This document shows, piece after piece, positions 15,280-24,965 of a stretch of DNA of 64,000 bases. The notes beneath the pieces are model-generated. The model saw only the letters and a program-made list of their open reading frames with translations. It had not been told where the DNA came from and ran no database searches. Numbering within the stretch: the stretch's first letter is position 1; the number at the start of each line of letters is the position of its first letter. Origin of the DNA: Cyclobacteriaceae bacterium (GTDB lineage: Bacteria > Bacteroidota > Bacteroidia > Cytophagales > Cyclobacteriaceae); the NCBI GenBank assembly GCA_026003355.1, contig BPHC01000006.1:170512-234511 (forward strand). The letters are read 5' to 3'. Both the position numbers and the translations under genes were made by a program.

Positions 15280-18200
15280 TTAAGCGTGCACAACCATGCG
15301 TTTTGCCATAAGTGCTTTCTTATAGTCGCGGGGCATTACTTTAATAAACAGATCCCGCAGTTTTCCGGAATGGCCCAGCAGTTTTTTGGCAACGTTGCTT
15401 TGGGTGTAGCGGTAATGATTGGTGATGAGCAGCGCAAGTTGTTGCTCATCTTCTTCATCGGGTTCTTCCAGTTCTGCCATTTCGGGATTAAAGAGGGTGG
15501 TAAAGTCATGGTGCGATTTGAGCACAAAGGCAATGCCTCCGCTCATGCCGGCAGCAAAGTTTTTGCCGGTATTGCCCAGTACCACAACAATGCCGCCCGT
15601 CATGTATTCGCAGCCATGGTCGCCCACGCCCTCCACAACTGCCTGTGCTCCCGAGTTGCGTACAGCAAAGCGTTCACCGGCCATACCCCGTATGTACACT
15701 TCGCCCGAAGTAGCACCGTACAGCGCCACATTGCCTGCAATAATCTGGTGCTCGGCTGCAAAAGAAGCAGTCCGGTCGGGGTAAACAATAAGCTTGCCTC
15801 CCGAAAGCCCCTTGCCCAGGTAATCGTTGGCTTCGCCTTCCAGTCGCAGGGTAATGCCGGGTGCCAGAAAGGCGCCAAAGCTCTGGCCGGCGGAACCACG
15901 CAGGTGAACCGTAATGGTGTTAGCCGGTAACCCCTTACTCCTGTAGCGTTTCGATATTTCATACGACAACATGGTGCCTACCGCACGATGGGTGTTTCGG
16001 ATGTCGTATTCCAGTTTTACGGGTATGGCTTTCTCAAGCGCCTGCTGTGCATTGCGTATAATCTGACGGTCCAGCACATTTTCCAGGCCAAAATCCTGGT
16101 CAATCTGTTTATACTGCTCCACGCGGGGTTCGGTAAAATGACGGTACAGCAGGGGCGACAGGTCGAGTTTTCGTATTTTCCAGTGGCTGATGTCGTTTCG
16201 AACACGCAGAACATCGGTACGGCCCACCATTTCGTTTACGGTTCTGAAGCCCAGCATGGCCATTATTTCGCGCAGTTCCTGTGCCAGAAAGCGGAAGAAA
16301 TTAACCAGGTGCTCGGGCTTTCCGGTAAACAACTTACGAAGCTCAGGGTCCTGCGTGGCAATACCTACGGGGCAGGTGTTAAGGTGGCACTTGCGCATCA
16401 TAATGCACCCTTCAACCACCAGGGCGGCTGTAGCCACGCCCCATTCTTCTGCGCCTAACAGGGTAGCAACTGCAAGATCCCGGCCGGTTCGTATTTGCCC
16501 ATCGGTTTGCAGCACTACCCGGCTGCGAAGGTTATTTTTAACCAGGGTTTGATGTGCTTCGGCCAGCCCCAGCTCCCAGGGCAAACCGGTATGGCGCACA
16601 GAGCTGATGGGCGAAGCACCTGTGCCTCCATCGCCCCCGGATATAAGAATAGCTTCGGCTTTGGCTTTCGCTACCCCAGCAGCGACAGTACCCACCCCGG
16701 CCTGTGAGACGAGTTTTACATTGATGCGGGCATGGGGATTGGCGTTTTTAAGGTCATAGATGAGCTGGGCCAGATCTTCAATGGAATATATATCATGATG
16801 GGGTGGTGGCGATATAAGCCCTACCCCCGGCGTGGAGTGCCTTACGCGTGCAATCCAGGGGTCGACCTTGTGGCCCGGCAGCTGCCCGCCTTCTCCGGGT
16901 TTGGCTCCTTGCGCCATTTTAATCTGCAGTTCATCGGCCTGCGAAAGGTAGTAGCTGGTAACACCAAACCTGGCAGATGCCACCTGCTTAATGGCCGATC
17001 GCTCGCTGTCACCGTTGGGCCGGGTCTCGTAGCGGCTTTCATCTTCACCGCCTTCACCGCTGTTGCTTTTGGCGCCCAGCCTGTTCATGGCTATGGCTAA
17101 CGTAGTGTGCGCCTCATGCGAGAGTGAACCAAACGACATGGCCCCGGTGGAAAACCGTTTAACGATCGATTCCACCGGCTCCACTTCATCAATTGCCACG
17201 GGCATGCGCTCCCTGAAATCCAGCAATCCGCGCAGGGTAAACTGCTGTGCCGACTGGTCGTTTATCTTTTCGGCATATTCTTTATACAAATCATAATTGT
17301 TGGTGCGCGATGCGTGCTGCAATAAATGAATTACCTCCGGACTAAACAGGTGCTGCTCGCCTTTTTGCCTCCATTGGTAAATGCCACCTACCGGAAGCAT
17401 GGTAGTTGCCTGTTTCCAGGCCAGCCTGTGCCGCACCAGTACTTCAGCCGCCAGGTCGTCAAAGCCCAGCCCTTCAATACGGCTTATGGTTCCGCGAAAG
17501 CAGGTTTCAACCACTTCGGTGCTTAACCCGAGTATTTCGAAAATCTGTGCCCCCTGGTATGATTCCAGTGTACTGATGCCCATTTTTGAAAGTACTTTCA
17601 GCAGGCCGTTGCCAATGGCTTTGCGGTAATTTTCAAGCGCCTTGTTATCGGTAAGATTTTTTTCCAGCTTTCCATCGGCATTAAGGCAGCAAATGGCTTC
17701 CAGTGCCATGTACGGATTAACAGCGCTGGCTCCATAGCCAATAAGGGTGGCAAAGTGATGTACCTCCCAGGCATCGCCTGCTTCAACAACCAGGCCGGTA
17801 AGGGCCCTAAGTTTCTTCTCAATAAGGTAATGATGAACGGCCCCTGTTGCCAGCAGGGTAGGCACCGGTGCGTGGTCATCGCTGATTTGCCTGTCGGAAA
17901 GGATGATGATCCGCGCACCACCTTCAACTGCCTGGCGCACTTCGCGGCAAATGCGCCCAAGGGCTTCTTTAAGCCTGCCCGGTTTGCCATCGGCCCGGAA
18001 TGTGCACGAAACAACTACATGCTGAAAGCCCTGTGTTGCCATGTTTTTAAGCTTGTGCAAATCGGAATTAAGCAGCAGCGGATGGGATATGTGAATCTGG
18101 CGGGCATGGGCTGCGGTTTCTTCCAGCAGATTGAGGTTGGCGCCCACAACGGGTAAAGAGCGACATCACCAGCCGTTCGCGTATGGGGTCGATGGGTGGG

Positions 18201-19785
18201 TTGGTAACCTGGGCAAAGTGCTGTTTTGAAATAATGGGAAATGTGTCGGCTTTCTTTCGATAATACCGCTAACGGGGGTGTCATCGCCCATGGAGCCCAG
18301 AGGCTCGTAGCCTTTTTTCGGCCATAGGCTGCAGAATGGTTTTCAGGTCTTCAGAGGTGTAGCCATAAGCCAGCTGGCGTTGCAATAATGTTTCGGGCTG
18401 ATGGATATCTTTAAAATCTGCCGGCACGGGCTCCAGCCGAAGTTTTTATCCGGTTTTCAATAATCCATTGATAATACTTTTTGTCTTCATAAACGCTGCG
18501 TTTAATTTCATCATCCTTGAATATTTTTCGTTGCTGCAAATCAACGAGCAGCATTTTGCCGGGCGAGATACGTCCTTTTTCCAGTACATCGGCCGGGTTT
18601 ACAGGCAATGCCCCGGCTTCGGAAGAGGCAATAACACGGTCTCGTGTAATGCAAAATCTCAAAGGTCGTAAACCGTTGCGGTCTAAGGTGGCACCTATGC
18701 GCAGACCATCGGTAAATACCAGTGCAGCAGGGCCATCCCAGGGTTCCATTAAAGAGGCGTGGTATTTATAGAAAGCCTTGCGGTGCGGATCCATTTGTTT
18801 ATTATCCTGCCAGGCTTCGGGTATCAGCATCATCATCACGTGTGGCAGCGTGCGGCCCGAAAGGGTAAGCATCTCTACCAGGGCATCGAGGTTGGCCGAG
18901 TCGCTGTATTCCGGATTGGTTACCGGTAACAGCATGTTTAGCTCTTCGGCTGAGAAATAATCAGACCGGAACAGGGCCTCTTTGGATTGCATTTTATTGA
19001 CATTGCCCCGTATGGTGTTTATTTCTCCGTTATGGGCAAGGTAACGAAAGGGTTGCGCCAGCTTCCAGTTTGGAAAAGTATTGGTCGAAAAACGCGAGTG
19101 CACCATCGCCAGGGCCGTAACCACGGCAGGGTTCCGCAGATCGTCATAATACTGTCGCAGCTGTTCGGTGCGCAGTTGCCCCTTATAAACTATAGTGCGG
19201 GCCGAGCAGCTGGTGATATAAAAGTCGGCTGCGGCCTTAACGGTTTGGGCAATCCGGTGGCTTGCCGCATTGCGCAACACAAAAAGCCTGCGCTCCAGAC
19301 GGCCGGGGTCGGCTGGGTTATCGGTAAGCACAACAAAGAATTGTTCAATATAAGGTTCAACCTCAGCAGCGCCAGGGCCCGGAACCTGATGGTTGACCGG
19401 CACCGGCCGGTAGCCCAGGATTTTCAACCCCAGGCTGGCTGCTGTGCTGTTTAATATTTCTTTGCATTGATTGCGTATCCGGCTGTCGGTTGGGTAAAAC
19501 ACCATACCCACACCGTAGTGGCCTTCAGCAGGCAGTGTTATGTGCAATTTTTGAATTTCGGCTGCGAAAAACGCGTGGGGAATCTGGAACAGAATACCGG
19601 CGCCATCACCGGTTTTGGGGCTACTGCCCTTGCCGCCCCGGTGTTCCATGTTTTCGAGCATGGTAAGGGCATCGCTCAGCACGGCGTGCGTTTTGGCGCC
19701 GCTTATGCAGGCAATAAATCCAATGCCGCAGGCATCGTGTTCGAGTTGCGGCACATACAGGCTTTTGGTTGAAAACGTGGTTCAT
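15280..19785 (-). CDS. gltB: Glutamate synthase large subunit, interrupted by six frameshifts
   Basis: Makes two glutamates from glutamine and 2-oxoglutarate. The N-terminal amidotransferase domain has its nucleophile Cys in EHDACGIGF. The central and FMN domains include SFGSLSHEAH, GAKSNSGEGGED and GGDGGTGASP, with an Fe-S cluster in MMRKCHLNTCPVGIATQDP and a C-terminal Gly-rich helix domain (GGKLIVYPD). The gene appears as 447- and 955-residue pieces because of one extra base in each of six runs: 19763-19766, 18443-18447, 18313-18318, 18274-18278, 18224-18227 and 18151-18153 (plus-strand coordinates). Removing them gives exactly 1,499 codons plus stop from the ATG at 19785 (MNHVFNQSLYVPQLEHD), the normal size, and restores segments such as YFKQHFAQVTNPPIDPIRER. 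Confidence 0.92.
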
Positions 19786-20048
19786 TATTCTGGCGGCAGA
19801 ATGATATTCCGTAATAAAAAATTAATCCGAATATAATTTCAATAAAGGATTAATTATTAAAATAAAATCATTTATTTTTTAAAAAATGATAGCAAACGTT
19901 TGCTGCAAACGTATGCAGAAATTTTTCCGAGGATTTTGGCATGGGAGAATTGTTGGCTTACAGGCACAAACCTTATGAATGTTATAATTACCGGCCGCAT
20001 TTGTGCACATAGAACCTTTTACCTTTAAGGTAAATTTATTACCGGAAA
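19786..20048. promoter_or_regulatory. Divergent gltB / pnuC control region with palindromes
   Basis: An AT-rich 263-base gap between divergent genes. It has a perfect 14-base palindrome AGCAAACGTTTGCT at 19891-19904, the core shape of LacI/PurR-family operators, just beside a second palindrome ATTTTTTAAAAAAT near 19874-19887. Close to pnuC lies TTACCTTTAAGGTAA (20019-20033), a perfect 7-1-7 palindrome that also contains TACCTTTA, one base from the TAnnTTTG -7 consensus. Regulator identities are unknown. Confidence 0.6.
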
Positions 20049-20726
20049 ATGCTTATGCATTTTTTTAGTATAGACAACAGCTTCTTCGAATTTTGGGGCT
20101 ACCCCATGAGTTACCTGGAGTTTTTCGGCACGGTGGCCGGGTTTGTGGCGGTGTACCTGGCCTCGCGTGCCCACATCTGGAGTTGGCCCATCGGTATTAT
20201 CAATGTAACCTTATTTTTCTTTTTGTTTTATCAGGTACAACTCTATCCGGATATGTTCCTGCAGGTTTTCTTTTTTATAACCAACCTGATGGGCTGGTGG
20301 CGGTGGATTCACCCCAAACCTTACGAAGAAGACAACAAAAAACAGCTGCGCGTTAGCTTGATGAAAAGAAAACAAATACTGGGTATTGGGCTGACAGGCC
20401 TTGCCGGCACGCTTGTGATGGGCGCTGCCGCCAGCCGCCTGCACGAATGGCTGCCGGTAATTTTTCACAAACCCAGCGCCTTTCCTTACCTGGATTCGTT
20501 CGTAACGGTGATGAGCATACTCACCACTTTTCTGATGATCGAAAAGAAAGTGGAAAGCTGGATCATCTGGATTATCGTAGATGCCGTGGCTACCTACATG
20601 TATTTTGCCAAAGGAATAAAATTTGTAGCATTGGAATACCTGATCTTCTGCTTCATTGCTGCTTACGGGCTGTGGAACTGGATGAAGGAATACCGCTCTT
20701 ATTCCCTATCTTCAACGCATGTTTAA
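20049..20726 (+). CDS. pnuC: PnuC-family nicotinamide riboside transporter
   Basis: Inner-membrane facilitator that takes up nicotinamide riboside. 225 residues with about seven membrane segments; WSWPIGIINVTLFFFLFYQV and YPDMFLQVFFFITNLMGWWR carry the aromatic and Asn/Gln pattern typical of PnuC, and the C-terminus has GIKFVALEYLIFCFIAAYGL. Two ATGs are possible (20049 and 20055); the truncated copy at 11464 aligns its ATG with 20055, favouring MHFFSIDN. The downstream kinase gene overlaps its last 8 bases, so uptake and phosphorylation are translationally coupled. Confidence 0.92.
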   Translation: MLMHFFSIDNSFFEFWGYPMSYLEFFGTVAGFVAVYLASRAHIWSWPIGIINVTLFFFLFYQVQLYPDMFLQVFFFITNLMGWWRWIHPKPYEEDNKKQLRVSLMKRKQILGIGLTGLAGTLVMGAAASRLHEWLPVIFHKPSAFPYLDSFVTVMSILTTFLMIEKKVESWIIWIIVDAVATYMYFAKGIKFVALEYLIFCFIAAYGLWNWMKEYRSYSLSSTHV

Positions 20727-21249
20727 CGGCATCATTCTCGTTTGTTTCTATGGCCCCGAAAGCACGGGTAAAACAGTCATGGCCCGTAAAATGGCCCAAC
20801 TCTTCCACACCGAATGGGTGCCCGAAGTGGCGCGTGAGCTCATCACCAGCAACGACTTCAGCCGCGAAGACATCATCACCATCGGGAGGGCGCAAACCGA
20901 GCGGATTTTTGCCAAACTCAGAAAAGCCAACCGCATCCTGTTTTGCGATACCGACCTGATCACCACGCAAATCTACTCGCGCCACTACCTGGGCGTGGTA
21001 CCTCCCGTATTGTATGAGCTGGAAAAAATGGTTGCATACGACCGCTACTTTTTGTTCGATATTGACGTACCCTGGGTAAGTGACGGGCTTCGCGACCAGG
21101 GCAGCGAAACACAACGCCAGCACCTGTTTGGCATGTTTAAAAAAGAGCTGGAAAGAAGAATGATACCCTATGTAACTGTGCACGGAACATGGGAGGAACG
21201 TGAACAAATTATTATAAAGGAGACAGAACGATTACTGAACAAACTGTAA
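20719..21249 (+). CDS. NadR-type ribosylnicotinamide kinase / AAA ATPase
   Basis: 176-residue P-loop kinase (Walker A GPESTGKT near residue 11) that would phosphorylate nicotinamide riboside to NMN, trapping it in the cell. It corresponds to the C-terminal kinase domain of NadR; the NMN adenylyltransferase and DNA-binding domains of the enterobacterial protein are absent. Later motifs WVPEVARELI, FCDTDLITTQIYSRHYLG and WVSDGLRDQGSE match this family. It overlaps pnuC, a common Bacteroidota pairing. Confidence 0.88.
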   Translation: MFNGIILVCFYGPESTGKTVMARKMAQLFHTEWVPEVARELITSNDFSREDIITIGRAQTERIFAKLRKANRILFCDTDLITTQIYSRHYLGVVPPVLYELEKMVAYDRYFLFDIDVPWVSDGLRDQGSETQRQHLFGMFKKELERRMIPYVTVHGTWEEREQIIIKETERLLNKL

Positions 21250-21422
21250 GCAGGTAGCCAGATGGCTTTATGATGAATGGTACTTAAAAAAACTGCTGCC
21301 GAAACACGCCTGCGCTCCAAACTGAACGTACCGGTCATCCACCTGCACAGTTCATCCATAACTTTCTTCGGCCGGGCCTGAACAAGGCCGGTAACCACCC
21401 AAACAAAGCCTAAAAAAACACA

Positions 21423-22700
21423 TCAAAATCTTTTGCCGGCTTTATAGCCCGAAACAGAATAATACAGGATATAAAAATAACACGGCAACACACACAGCGT
21501 AAACGCCACCTGGGCATTAAGCCCCAGCCCGTGCTCACTAACCATCCATCCGTAAATCTGCGGTATCACCGCCCCGCCCGCTATCCCCATGATGAGCAGG
21601 GCCGACCCGATTTTGGTAAACCGCCCGAGTCCGTCAATAGCCAGAGGAAAAATAGCCGGCCACATCAGCGCATTGGCCAGCCCCAGCAGGGCAATGAACA
21701 AAATACTGGTATAACCCTGTGTAAGGTACGCCAGCACGCTAAACACCAACCCGGTAACGGCCGAATATTTAAGGGCCTGCTGCTGACTGATGAATTTTGG
21801 AATGGCGAAAATGCCCACCACATAACCCACTACCATCGACCACAACGTGTAAGAGGTAAAGTTTTTGGTTTCGTCCAGACTAATGCCCTGTGCTTTGCCG
21901 TATGGGCCAATAACATCACCGGCCATGACCTCGGCACCCACATACACAAAAATGCAGAGGGCGCCCAGCAGCAAATGCGGAAACTGCAGCACACTGGTTT
22001 TGTTGCCCGCTTCTTTATCTGAGGCAACCTCACTATTTTCAGTTTCAACTTCAGGCAGTGCCGACAAGCGGATAAGCAAGGCCAGCAATACCAGCACAGC
22101 GGCCATCACAGCATAAGGTATTACAATGCGCCGGGCAAGGGCTTCAAGCAATTCTGTGCGCAGCACCGTATTGGCAGCTTCCTGAATCTGCTGTTCAATG
22201 GCTGCTGCATCGCTCAGCACAAGTGCGCTTAAAACCAGCGGGCTCAGAGCGCCCGCCACCTTATTGCATATTCCCATAATAGAAATGCGGCTGGCTGCCG
22301 ATTCTATTGGCCCGATAACCGATATGTACGGATTGGAAGCCGTTTGCAACAGCGACAATCCCATGCCCTGTACAAATAAACCGCTCAGAAAAAGAGGGAA
22401 GCTTCTGGCATACGCTGCCGGAATAAACAACAGCGCCCCGGCGGCCATAACCACCAAACCCAGGGCCATACCCTCTTTGTACCCGGTGCGGCCCAGAATA
22501 GCCGATGAAGGCAACGCCAGAAAAAAATAAGCCATATAAAATGCAAAGGTTACCAGCAAAGCCTGCGCATCGGTCTGAAGGTCGCAGGCCAGCCTGAGAA
22601 ATGGAATAAGCGTACCATTAAGCCAGGTAACAAATCCGAAAATGAAAAACAGGGTGCCGATTATAAACAATGAATAACTATATGAATTGGCCTTTTGCAT
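21423..22700 (-). CDS. FHS-family sugar:proton symporter (MFS)
   Basis: About 425 residues and 12 membrane helices. The first helix segment YSLFIIGTLFFIFGFVTWLN, then GTLIPFLR and GLSLLQTASNPYISVIGP, are hallmarks of the fucose/glucose-galactose/GlcNAc (FucP, GluP, NagP) group. I choose the start at 22700 (MQKANSYSYSL) over an upstream in-frame ATG at 22742. It is divergent from the nucleotidyltransferase gene. Substrate not decidable; GlcNAc is possible given amino-sugar genes at 51-54.7 kb. Confidence 0.88.
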   Translation of the reverse strand: MQKANSYSYSLFIIGTLFFIFGFVTWLNGTLIPFLRLACDLQTDAQALLVTFAFYMAYFFLALPSSAILGRTGYKEGMALGLVVMAAGALLFIPAAYARSFPLFLSGLFVQGMGLSLLQTASNPYISVIGPIESAASRISIMGICNKVAGALSPLVLSALVLSDAAAIEQQIQEAANTVLRTELLEALARRIVIPYAVMAAVLVLLALLIRLSALPEVETENSEVASDKEAGNKTSVLQFPHLLLGALCIFVYVGAEVMAGDVIGPYGKAQGISLDETKNFTSYTLWSMVVGYVVGIFAIPKFISQQQALKYSAVTGLVFSVLAYLTQGYTSILFIALLGLANALMWPAIFPLAIDGLGRFTKIGSALLIMGIAGGAVIPQIYGWMVSEHGLGLNAQVAFTLCVLPCYFYILYYSVSGYKAGKRF

Positions 22701-22758
22701 GATACCGTCTATTTTTGAACGGAATAATTTTCGAGTATACATAAAATTTTAAAGCGCC

Positions 22759-23670
22759 ATGAATGCACCCCAAAAAATTACACTGCTGGTTCTGGCCGCC
22801 GGCATGGGCAGCCGCTACGGTGGCATTAAACAAATTGATGGCTTCGGCCCGAATGGCGAAACCATAATGGATTATTCATTATACGATGCCATGAAAGCCG
22901 GTTTTAACAAGGTGGTGTTTATTGTGCGAGAAGAAATACGCGACATTGTAAAGGAAAAATTCGGTTCACGCCTGGCCGGCAAAGCCGAGGCAGAATATGT
23001 GGTACAAACCCTGGACAGGTATGTTCCCGAAGCCTACCAAAACAACCAGCGCAACAAACCCTGGGGTACTGGTCACGCCATGTTATGTGCACGCGAAGCG
23101 ATTAATGAACCTTTTGCAGTTATTAATGCCGATGACTTTTATGGCGCCACCGCATTTCAAAACACCATAAATTTTTTCCGCACCAATACCGAAGGCGAAC
23201 AGGTGCACGCCCTGGTGGGTTATACCCTTAAACACGTCCTTTCCGAACACGGCACCGTATCGCGTGGAGTAGGCGAAGACGACGGACAGGGCTACCTGAA
23301 AAGCGTGGTGGAACGCACCAACGTAGCCCGCATAAACGGAAAAATCATTGCAAAGGAAAAAGACGGAGATGTGGAGCTTGACCCGGAAGCCAAAACATCC
23401 ATGAACTTCTGGGGGTTTTATCCTTCCATATTCCCGGTAACAGAGCATTTGTTTCTGGAATTTTTAGAGGAAAACCACCAGAACCCCAAGGCAGAGTTTT
23501 TTATTCCGCTGCTGGCCAATGCCCTGGTTAAAAGCGGTGAAGGAAAAATAAAAATCATTTCCGGAGGCGACACCTGGTTTGGCGTAACTTACCCCGATGA
23601 CAAACCCGAAGTGGTTGCCCGAATCAGGGCGCTGATTGCCGAAGGCAAATACCCCGAAAGGCTTTGGTAA
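22759..23670 (+). CDS. Sugar-phosphate nucleotidyltransferase-like protein
   Basis: 303 residues with the nucleotidyltransferase signature LAAGMGSRYGGIKQIDGFGP at the N-terminus, the Asp motif VINADDFYGATAF, and GTGHAMLCAREAI. This fold transfers NMP from NTP to a sugar phosphate or phosphocholine; the specific substrate is unknown. It stands alone on the plus strand between the divergent transporter and the convergent rodA, so context does not help beyond a possible sugar theme with its neighbour. Confidence 0.8.
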   Translation: MNAPQKITLLVLAAGMGSRYGGIKQIDGFGPNGETIMDYSLYDAMKAGFNKVVFIVREEIRDIVKEKFGSRLAGKAEAEYVVQTLDRYVPEAYQNNQRNKPWGTGHAMLCAREAINEPFAVINADDFYGATAFQNTINFFRTNTEGEQVHALVGYTLKHVLSEHGTVSRGVGEDDGQGYLKSVVERTNVARINGKIIAKEKDGDVELDPEAKTSMNFWGFYPSIFPVTEHLFLEFLEENHQNPKAEFFIPLLANALVKSGEGKIKIISGGDTWFGVTYPDDKPEVVARIRALIAEGKYPERLW

Positions 23671-23691
23671 CTCAACCGGCCGCGTTATGGC

Positions 23692-24963
23692 TTACAATCG
23701 GTGCAGCATTTCACCACGATGGGCATCGATTTTCAACAGAATAAACAGCAAGGCCGTAAAACCCCACAGGGCCGAGCCACCGTAACTAAAAAACGGTAGT
23801 GGTATGCCAATTACAGGAAACAGACCGATGGTCATGCCAATATTTACGGCAAAGTGAAAAAACAATATGCTGGCCACTCCATAACCATAGGCACGTGCAA
23901 ACCTGTTTCGCTGCCGTTCGGCCAGATAAATAACCCGCAACAGCAATACCATAAACAACCCGATAACCACCAGGCTGCCCAACCATCCGTGTTCCTCACC
24001 AATGGTGCAGAAAATAAAATCCGTGCTTTGCTCGGGCACAAAGTCAAATTTGGTGAGGGTACCCTCCAGAAATCCCTTTCCGGAAAAGCCCCCGCTGCCA
24101 ATGGCTATTTTGGATTGTGTAACATTCCAGCCATAACCCAGCGGGTCGGCTTCGGGATTAATAAGCGCCCTGATGCGGTTTTGCTGGTGCGGCTTAAGAA
24201 CATTACTGATTACATAATCCACACTTTGAATAACCCCGGCCAGGGTAAGGGCTCCGGCGGTTATCCAAAACAGGCGTTTATTACCTTTTTCCGGCCAGCC
24301 CAAACCAGCACAAGCCACAATACGGCAATGCCGGCATACAGGTAAATTTCATTCACCAAAAGGGTAAGAACAAAAAGCACACCTGTTGCCAGCCCTGCTG
24401 CGGGAATAACAGGCGATAACCCCTCCCGGAAAAATACCACAATAAAAGCGGTAAATACCAGGGCGGTGCCGGTATCTTTTTGGGCAAGGGTTATAAGCAT
24501 AGGCCCTGCCAAAAGAGCAAAAAGCACTGCCTGATGTCTGAGTACATTCATCCTGAAGTTTACCGAGCCTATATATTTGGCCACCGCCAGGGCCGTGGCA
24601 AATTTGGCAAACTCAGAAGGCTGAATGCCAAATGCACCTATGCCCAGCCAGGCCTTGTTGCCCCCCACTTCTTTTCCCCACTGCCAGCACCAGTACCATT
24701 AAAAACAACATAACCCCGTATAACAAATAGGCTGTTGCTTCGTAGAATCTTACATCAACAATTAAAATGCAGAGGATGATGATTACCGAAGCGGCTATAA
24801 ACAACAGTTGCCTGCCGCTGTTCAGGCTCAGGTCAAAAAGTCCCGGGTTGGCCGACTCATCGTAAACCGCTGCGTAAATGTTAAGCCACCCCAGCAGTAC
24901 CATGGAGGCGTAAATCAATACGGTAAGCCAGTCGAGTTTACCGGTTAGTACATCTCTGCGCAT
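23692..24963 (-). CDS. rodA: Rod-shape SEDS glycosyltransferase RodA, two frameshifts
   Basis: SEDS-family polymerase that, with PBP2, makes lateral-wall peptidoglycan. The gene is read in three pieces. The first ends GKRSGGQQ, where removing one A from the AAAA run (plus-strand 24672-24675) gives GKEVGGNKAWLGIGAFGIQP. The second ends WAGRKKV, where restoring one missing A in the A5 run (24286-24290) gives WAGRKKGNKRLFWITAGALT. The joined protein has 423 residues with about ten helices and the family motifs QPSEFAKF and GIPLPFFSYGGSALWGF. It starts 2 bases after mrdA. The second event is the only missing-base case I found in the window. Confidence 0.9.
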
Positions 24964-24965
24964 AA

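Noticed and set aside
21351..21390. Imperfect hairpin with GGCCGGGCCT and AAGGCCGG near the end of the FHS transporter
   Set aside because: The stem has a mismatch and no U-tract follows on either strand, so I do not call a terminator.
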